The position numbers and the translations under genes are program-made. A model generated the notes under the pieces. That model was not told the origin of the DNA. It made no database searches and was given only the letters and a program-made list of their open reading frames with translations. Shown here piece by piece: positions 6,154-8,825 of a DNA stretch of 8,825 nucleotides; the first letter of the stretch is position 1; the number at the start of each line of letters is the position of its first letter. The DNA is taken from assembly GCA_018700535.1 (NCBI GenBank), contig JABITQ010000048.1, positions 1 to 8,825 of the forward strand. Direction: 5' to 3'. Source of the stretch: Candidatus Uhrbacteria bacterium. GTDB taxonomy: Bacteria > Patescibacteriota > Patescibacteriia > UBA9934 > GWF2-40-263.

Positions 6154-6199
6154 TAATTCCTGCGTTACTCGGTTACGTAACCGAGTAACGCAGGAATTA
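6154..6199. repeat. Perfect 46-bp palindrome without spacer
   Basis: Bases 6154-6176 (TAATTCCTGCGTTACTCGG followed by TTAC) are the exact reverse complement of 6177-6199, with the centre at TAC|GTA. All 23 pairs match and the symmetry stops at 6153/6200. Four copies of the 5-mer GTTAC/GTAAC sit inside, at 6164, 6172, 6177 and 6185, in two nested pairs. It lies between the divergent tRNA-fMet promoter and the methyltransferase promoter, whose -35 box overlaps its right end by 3 bases. It may be a multi-dimer operator, a cruciform-forming site, or an assembly fold-back; the sequence alone does not decide. Confidence 0.9.
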
Positions 6200-6225
6200 A
6201 TAGAATCTTTGGATCGTGATATCAT
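6197..6225 (+). promoter_or_regulatory. Probable promoter of the methyltransferase gene
   Basis: TTAATA (6197-6202, 4 of 6) and TATCAT (6220-6225, 5 of 6) are 17 bases apart. A TG at 6217-6218 adds an extended -10 element. The predicted start point near 6232 excludes the TTG at 6209 as a start codon and leaves a leader of about 19 bases before the ATG at 6251. Confidence 0.55.
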
Positions 6226-6250
6226 CAAGGTAAATCTTGTTAAAACTATT

Positions 6251-6817
6251 ATGAAATCAAAGCTTGTTTCACAAATCATTCGTACGCTTGGCAATGGTCG
6301 AGCGCAGGCGGTTGCAAATGACATCCTGCCGTTTCTTGCAGTAGATGGATCTTTTCTTGAAATAGGGGCGGGGACTTGTCAGGTGACGGATTTACTAAGA
6401 CAGTCATCGATGGATGTGACACCGATTGATGTGAAGGATTATAGTGTCATCGATTCGATTGTGCCGGTCATTTATGACGGTGACACGCTTCCATTCGATG
6501 ATAAAAAATTTGATGTCGCCATGCTGCTCAATGTTTTGCATCACACAAAAGACCCAGAGCGTGTTTTGAAAGAAGCGGCTCGTGTTGCAAAGCGAGTTGT
6601 TATTTACGAGGATGTGTACAAAACAACGTTTCAAAAGCTGGCAACCTTTGCTATGGACAGTGTGACAAACTTTGAGTTTATTGGTCACCCTCATAGCAAT
6701 AAAACCGATGCGGGGTGGAGGGAGGCGTTTGAGCGATTGGGGTATGAGGTTGAGGAGGTGCGGTATAAAAAGTTCTGGAGGGTTTTTCAAAATGCTTTGT
6801 ACGTTGTAAAGACGTGA
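6251..6817 (+). CDS. SAM-dependent methyltransferase, class I (Methyltransf_11 type)
   Basis: The 188-residue protein has the class I Rossmann methyltransferase pattern. Motif I, LEIGAGTCQVT (36-46), is the glycine-rich SAM loop. D60 at the end of PID is in the place of the acidic residue that binds the ribose. DTLPFDDKKFDVAMLLNVLHHTKDPERVLKEAARVAK (78-114) is the typical motif II/III stretch of small-molecule or lipid methyltransferases. The conserved HH pair (97-98) and the KEAARVAKR helix fit Methyltransf_11. The substrate is unknown; the C-terminus (WREAFERLGYEVEEVRY) is ordinary for the family. I chose ATG 6251 because the upstream in-frame TTG at 6209 lies before the predicted transcription start. 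There is no Shine-Dalgarno sequence. The gene stands alone on the plus strand between two minus-strand tRNA genes and ends at a perfect bidirectional terminator. Confidence 0.85.
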   Translation: MKSKLVSQIIRTLGNGRAQAVANDILPFLAVDGSFLEIGAGTCQVTDLLRQSSMDVTPIDVKDYSVIDSIVPVIYDGDTLPFDDKKFDVAMLLNVLHHTKDPERVLKEAARVAKRVVIYEDVYKTTFQKLATFAMDSVTNFEFIGHPHSNKTDAGWREAFERLGYEVEEVRYKKFWRVFQNALYVVKT

Positions 6818-6819
6818 AT

Positions 6820-6853
6820 AAAAAAACACTTCGCAAATGCGAAGTGTTTTTTT
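6820..6853. terminator. Bidirectional terminator between methyltransferase and CAU tRNA
   Basis: A perfect 15-bp inverted repeat: A7-CACTTCGC (6820-6834), loop AAAT, GCGAAGTG-T7 (6839-6853). It begins 2 bases after the methyltransferase stop and gives a U7 tract to both strands. On the minus strand it abuts the tRNA so closely that base 6853 is also the last A of the encoded CCA. Confidence 0.95.
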
Positions 6854-6929
6854 GGTGACTGGGGAGGGATTTGAACCCTCGACCTCGGGCTTATGAGTCC
6901 CACGCTCTAACCAACTGAGCTACCCAGCC
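6853..6929 (-). tRNA. tRNA with CAU anticodon, probably elongator tRNA-Met
   Basis: A complete 77-base cloverleaf on the minus strand. The acceptor is GGCTGGG with CCCAGTC (one G:U), the D arm GCTC...GAGC, the T arm GAGGG-TTCAAAT-CCCTC, then A73 and an encoded CCA (6855-6853). The anticodon loop is CTCATAA. It lacks the initiator C1:A72 mismatch. The CAU anticodon could be elongator Met or Ile2 (lysidine-modified); U4:A69 and the overall similarity to E. coli elongator tRNA-Met make Met more likely, but I cannot exclude Ile2. The anticodon stem is unusual: T27-GGG-A31 faces G39-CCC-G43, so the pair next to the loop is A31/G39, a mismatch. No good promoter is seen just upstream, so it may be co-transcribed with tRNA-Leu. 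Confidence 0.9.
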
Positions 6930-7069
6930 TTCTATAAAACATCCAGAATTACGCGATCTGCTTGGTCTTCGCGAAATTTTTTGTTCGACGACCATTTGGG
7001 GTCGACTCACAAAATATTTCACTCCAGCCCGGCGCACCTCACGCAATTCTGAATGTTTTATATATAGAA
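6930..7069. repeat. 140-bp imperfect inverted repeat abutting the CAU tRNA gene
   Basis: The whole segment folds back on itself. The outer block 6933-6953 pairs with 7042-7062 at 19 of 21 positions (core AAAACAT, then CAGAATT). A second block 6971-6984 pairs with 7009-7022 at 12 of 14. The apex is CGACC (6989-6993) with GGTCG (7000-7004) around the loop ATTTGG. The middle part (about 6955-6970 with 7023-7041) pairs poorly. The outer ends are TTCTATA on the left and TATATAGAA on the right. The left end touches the tRNA 5' end at 6929/6930 exactly. No reading frame of note is inside. It may be a miniature mobile element, an intergenic repeat family, or a structured part of a tRNA precursor. Confidence 0.75.
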
Positions 7070-7084
7070 AATTTCTCTACCTCG

Positions 7085-7133
7085 GGCAAAGCTGAGCTTT
7101 GCCTCCTGCGAATCTAATCGAGCTGAGCTCGAT
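7085..7133. repeat. Twin small hairpins with a shared AGCTGAGCT core
   Basis: Hairpin 1 is GGCAAAGC-TGA-GCTTTGCC (7085-7103), 8 perfect pairs. Hairpin 2 is ATCGAGC-TGA-GCTCGAT (7117-7133), 7 perfect pairs. Both have the same loop and inner stem, AGC-TGA-GCT, but different outer pairs, so they look like covarying copies of one motif. Hairpin 2 ends in the last base of the tRNA-Leu CCA (7133). No T-tract follows either on the minus strand, so they are not standard terminators. Confidence 0.75.
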
Positions 7134-7217
7134 GGTGCCGGGAGCGGGGATCGAACCCGCACATGTTGCCATACAGGTGTTTGAGACCTGCGCGTCTACC
7201 AGTTCCGCCATCCCGGC
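7133..7217 (-). tRNA. tRNA-Leu (CAA)
   Basis: A complete 85-base class II tRNA on the minus strand that reads UUG codons. The acceptor is GCCGGGA with TCCCGGC, all paired, then A73 (the Leu discriminator) and an encoded CCA (7135-7133). The anticodon arm is CAGGT-CTCAAAC-ACCTG with anticodon CAA. The long variable arm contains ATG-GCAA-CAT, as expected for Leu. The T arm is GCGGG-TTCGATC-CCCGC. It is the first of two minus-strand tRNA genes that may form one transcript ending at the terminator at 6820-6853. Confidence 0.96.
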
Positions 7218-7229
7218 CTAGCGGGGGGA

Positions 7230-7258
7230 AGAATATCAGGTCGTTTGGGAGATGTCCA
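7230..7258 (-). promoter_or_regulatory. Promoter of tRNA-Leu
   Basis: Minus strand: TGGACA (7258-7253, 5 of 6), 17-base spacer, TATTCT (7235-7230, 4 of 6). The expected start point is 5-6 bases before the tRNA 5' end at 7217. It is divergent from the parA promoter, about 25 bases away. Confidence 0.65.
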
Positions 7259-7283
7259 GTCTTGGTGGTGGTGGTTATTGTTC

Positions 7284-7312
7284 TTCCCATCCAACCCAAT
7301 CCCCAGTATAAT
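7284..7312 (+). promoter_or_regulatory. Promoter of parA-parB
   Basis: TTCCCA (7284-7289, 4 of 6), 17-base spacer, perfect TATAAT (7307-7312). The predicted start near 7319 leaves a 10-base leader (ACAAAAGCTT) without a Shine-Dalgarno sequence before ATG 7329. This also rules out longer N-terminal extensions of ParA that would begin upstream of the -10 box. Confidence 0.7.
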
Positions 7313-7328
7313 ATCGCTACAAAAGCTT

Positions 7329-8102
7329 ATGGCACACATTATATCAGTAGTGAATCAAAAAGGAGGGGTGGGGAAAACAACTACGACTTTGAATCTGGCC
7401 GCTTATTTGGCGGATGCTGGAAAGTTCGTGTTGTTGGTTGATTTGGATCCACAAGCAAACGCGACTTCAGGACTTGGGTTGAATCATAAAGAGTTAAGCG
7501 CTGGTGTGTACGAGGGGATTGTTGGGTCACACGCGCTTGATAAGTTGATTCACAAAACCGACCACGAAGGGTTGATGGTTCTTCCTGCTACACAAGCGCT
7601 TGCGGGTGCAGCAGTCGAGCTTGTGAACGCCGATGAGCGTGAACACTTTTTGCGCAAGATGCTTCTGCCTGTTCGTAATGACTACGACTACATCTTTATC
7701 GACAACCCGCCGTCGCTTGGGATGCTTACGCTCAATGGATTAGTCGCAGCGGACTCAGTGCTCATTCCTGTGCAGGCAGAGTACTACGCACTCGAGGGGC
7801 TCTCTCAGTTGTTGAATACGGTAAACTTGGTACGCGACAATATTAAGCCGTCGCTTGAACTTATGGGGGCAGTGATCACGATGTACGATGCGCGAACCAA
7901 GCTTTCAAAAGAAGTACTTGAAGAGTTGTATCGTTTTTTCCCAGACAAAATCTTTCGTTCAGTTATTCCTCGCTCCGTACGTTTGGCCGAGGCACCATCT
8001 TTTGGAAAAACTATTTTAGGCTACGATCCATCTTCAAAGGGAGCCAAGGCTTACGGGCGTTTGGCACGAGAGTTTATGCTTAGAGAGGAGGGGGCCTTGT
8101 AA
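7329..8102 (+). CDS. parA: Chromosome partitioning ATPase ParA/Soj
   Basis: ParA is a deviant Walker A ATPase that binds DNA non-specifically as an ATP dimer. It moves or positions ParB-parS complexes, and in many bacteria it also influences replication initiation. The 257-residue length is normal for chromosomal Soj proteins. The deviant Walker A motif is K11-GGVG-K16-TT, with the signature lysine K11. Motif A' follows as VDLDPQANAT (37-46). Walker B is DYIFIDNPPSLGMLTLNGL (120-138); many homologues have Cys or Thr where this has N126. RSVIPRSVRLAEAPSFGKTI (210-229) is the conserved C-terminal signature. No N-terminal helix-turn-helix domain is present, so it is the small chromosomal type rather than the P1/F plasmid type. 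The start is ATG 7329, just after the promoter. parB starts 6 bases after the stop, so the two form an operon. Confidence 0.96.
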   Translation: MAHIISVVNQKGGVGKTTTTLNLAAYLADAGKFVLLVDLDPQANATSGLGLNHKELSAGVYEGIVGSHALDKLIHKTDHEGLMVLPATQALAGAAVELVNADEREHFLRKMLLPVRNDYDYIFIDNPPSLGMLTLNGLVAADSVLIPVQAEYYALEGLSQLLNTVNLVRDNIKPSLELMGAVITMYDARTKLSKEVLEELYRFFPDKIFRSVIPRSVRLAEAPSFGKTILGYDPSSKGAKAYGRLAREFMLREEGAL

Positions 8103-8108
8103 AGACTT

Positions 8109-8825
8109 ATGATGCAAAAATCCGCATTGGGGAGGGGGCTTGGGTCTCTGATTCCACAAAAACAATCCATTACCGAGCAGGTTATTCCAGAAGCTCGCAC
8201 AGAGATTTTGGAACTTGCCGTTGATGAAATTAAAGAGAACACGCGACAACCGCGTCACTATTTTTCGCCAGCCGATCTTGAGGACCTCATTGCGTCGATC
8301 AAGCAATTTGGAATCATCCAGCCGTTGGTGGTAACGCGCACAAACGGTGAGTACGAGCTGATTGCTGGTGAGCGTCGCTTGCGCGCATCAAGAACACTGG
8401 GGCTTGCAACCGTTCCTGTAATTGTTCGGGACGTGAATGAGCAAGAGAAGCTTGAGATCGCGTTGATCGAGAATATTCAACGGCAGGATTTGAACGCGAT
8501 TGAGGAAGCAATCGCGTACCGTGCTCTCATTGATGAATTTAATTTGAAACAAGAGGAGGTTGCGACGCGTGTTGGAAAAAGCAGGTCAAACGTTGCAAAC
8601 ACTTTGCGCTTGCTAGATCTCGACGAAGAGATTATCGAGGCTCTCAAAATGGGCAAGATCACAAAGACACACGGTCGAACATTGTTGGCAGAGCCAGACC
8701 TAGATAAACGCCACGAGATCTTTCTGCAGATTTTGAAAGGGGGAGTGAGTGTCCGAGAGGTCGAGGCGCGTGCGAGTAATACTGGATCACGCAAAAAGCA
8801 CGGGCAGAGCAGAAAGGATCCAAAC
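8109..8825 (+). CDS. parB: Chromosome partitioning protein ParB/Spo0J (3' truncated by window)
   Basis: ParB is a CTP-dependent DNA clamp that loads at parS sites, spreads along the chromosome, recruits SMC condensin and stimulates ParA. The frame is open from ATG 8109 to the window end, 239 codons without a stop. The N-terminal ParA-interacting motif GRGLGSLIP is at 8-16. The CTP-binding domain has ENTRQPR (43-49), GIIQPLVV (68-75), the C-motif GERRLRA (87-93) and the ENIQRQDLN motif (121-129). The helix-turn-helix domain is about 147-170 (KQEEVATRVGKSRSNVANTLRLL). The linker SNTGSRKKHGQSRKDPN begins near 223. Only the C-terminal dimerisation domain is missing, because of the window edge. 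A second ATG at 8112 is an alternative start. AGGAGG at 8086-8091 is 17 bases away, too far to be an ordinary ribosome site. Confidence 0.95.
   Translation, partial: MMQKSALGRGLGSLIPQKQSITEQVIPEARTEILELAVDEIKENTRQPRHYFSPADLEDLIASIKQFGIIQPLVVTRTNGEYELIAGERRLRASRTLGLATVPVIVRDVNEQEKLEIALIENIQRQDLNAIEEAIAYRALIDEFNLKQEEVATRVGKSRSNVANTLRLLDLDEEIIEALKMGKITKTHGRTLLAEPDLDKRHEIFLQILKGGVSVREVEARASNTGSRKKHGQSRKDPN

Noticed and set aside
6154..6199. The 46-bp palindrome as a transcription terminator
   Set aside because: There is no T-tract on either strand, and both adjacent genes are transcribed away from it.
6209..6250. TTG start that would extend the methyltransferase by 14 residues
   Set aside because: It lies upstream of the predicted transcription start and an ATG at 6251 fits the family better.
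6262..6275. TGTTTCAC, reminiscent of half a parS site (TGTTNCACGTGAAACA)
   Set aside because: The second half is absent (ACAAATC follows) and the match is within the methyltransferase coding region. I saw no full parS in the window.
6404..6829. Minus-strand open frame of 141 residues opposite the methyltransferase
   Set aside because: It begins inside the terminator hairpin and runs against a clear methyltransferase; composition is Cys/His-rich nonsense.
6930..7069. A possible short protein or pseudogene within the 140-bp inverted repeat
   Set aside because: Readable stretches exist in several frames of either arm, but none has a start with support or runs across the apex; pairing of the arms is the better explanation.
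7114..7299. Minus-strand open frame of 61 residues over tRNA-Leu
   Set aside because: It is a translation through the tRNA-Leu gene and its promoter; the tRNA fold is complete and explains the sequence.
7245..7328. N-terminal extension of ParA starting upstream with a Trp-rich segment
   Set aside because: The extension lies before the perfect TATAAT box at 7307-7312, and ParA homologues begin right at the strand before the Walker A motif, as from ATG 7329.

Overview
The window is chromosomal DNA from a bacterium. It carries a condensin pair (scpA, scpB), a chromosomal parA/parB pair, a peptidoglycan D,D-carboxypeptidase and an initiator tRNA with the bacterial C1:A72 mismatch and an encoded CCA. 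Spot counts put most genes at about 42-48% G+C. Genes are tightly packed, with ATGA overlaps and almost no Shine-Dalgarno sequences. I suspect a Patescibacteria/CPR-type organism, but this is an impression from gene style, not a proof. No transposase, integrase, CRISPR array or phage gene is visible.

Layout. (1) Bases 1-3725, plus strand: a five-gene cluster of scpA (5' end cut off by the window), scpB, an S11 D,D-carboxypeptidase, a small COG2426-type membrane protein with a problematic start codon, and a GT4 glycosyltransferase. It ends in a bidirectional terminator shared with the next, convergent gene. (2) Bases 3768-4232, minus strand: a small membrane protein resembling the YdjM/DUF457 'membrane-bound hydrolase' group, with an extended -10 promoter that predicts an almost leaderless mRNA. 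(3) Bases 4361-5860, plus strand: a 499-residue exported protein of unknown function. It has its own promoter region, the only well-placed Shine-Dalgarno sequence in the window, and slightly higher G+C. (4) Bases 6001-7217: three minus-strand tRNA genes (initiator Met, a second CAU tRNA, and Leu-CAA) interleaved with a plus-strand methyltransferase. The spaces between them are built almost entirely from inverted repeats, including a perfect 46-bp palindrome and a 140-bp imperfect inverted repeat. (5) Bases 7329-8825, plus strand: parA and the first 239 codons of parB, which runs off the window.

How it fits together. The two ends of the window both serve chromosome organisation and segregation: ScpAB as the kleisin and winged-helix partners of SMC, and ParAB as the parS-dependent partition system. 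The middle of the first cluster points to the cell envelope (peptidoglycan trimming, glycosyl transfer). The best leads for something undescribed are the exported orphan protein, the 46-bp palindrome between two divergent promoters, and the hairpin-packed spacer between tRNA-Leu and the CAU tRNA.
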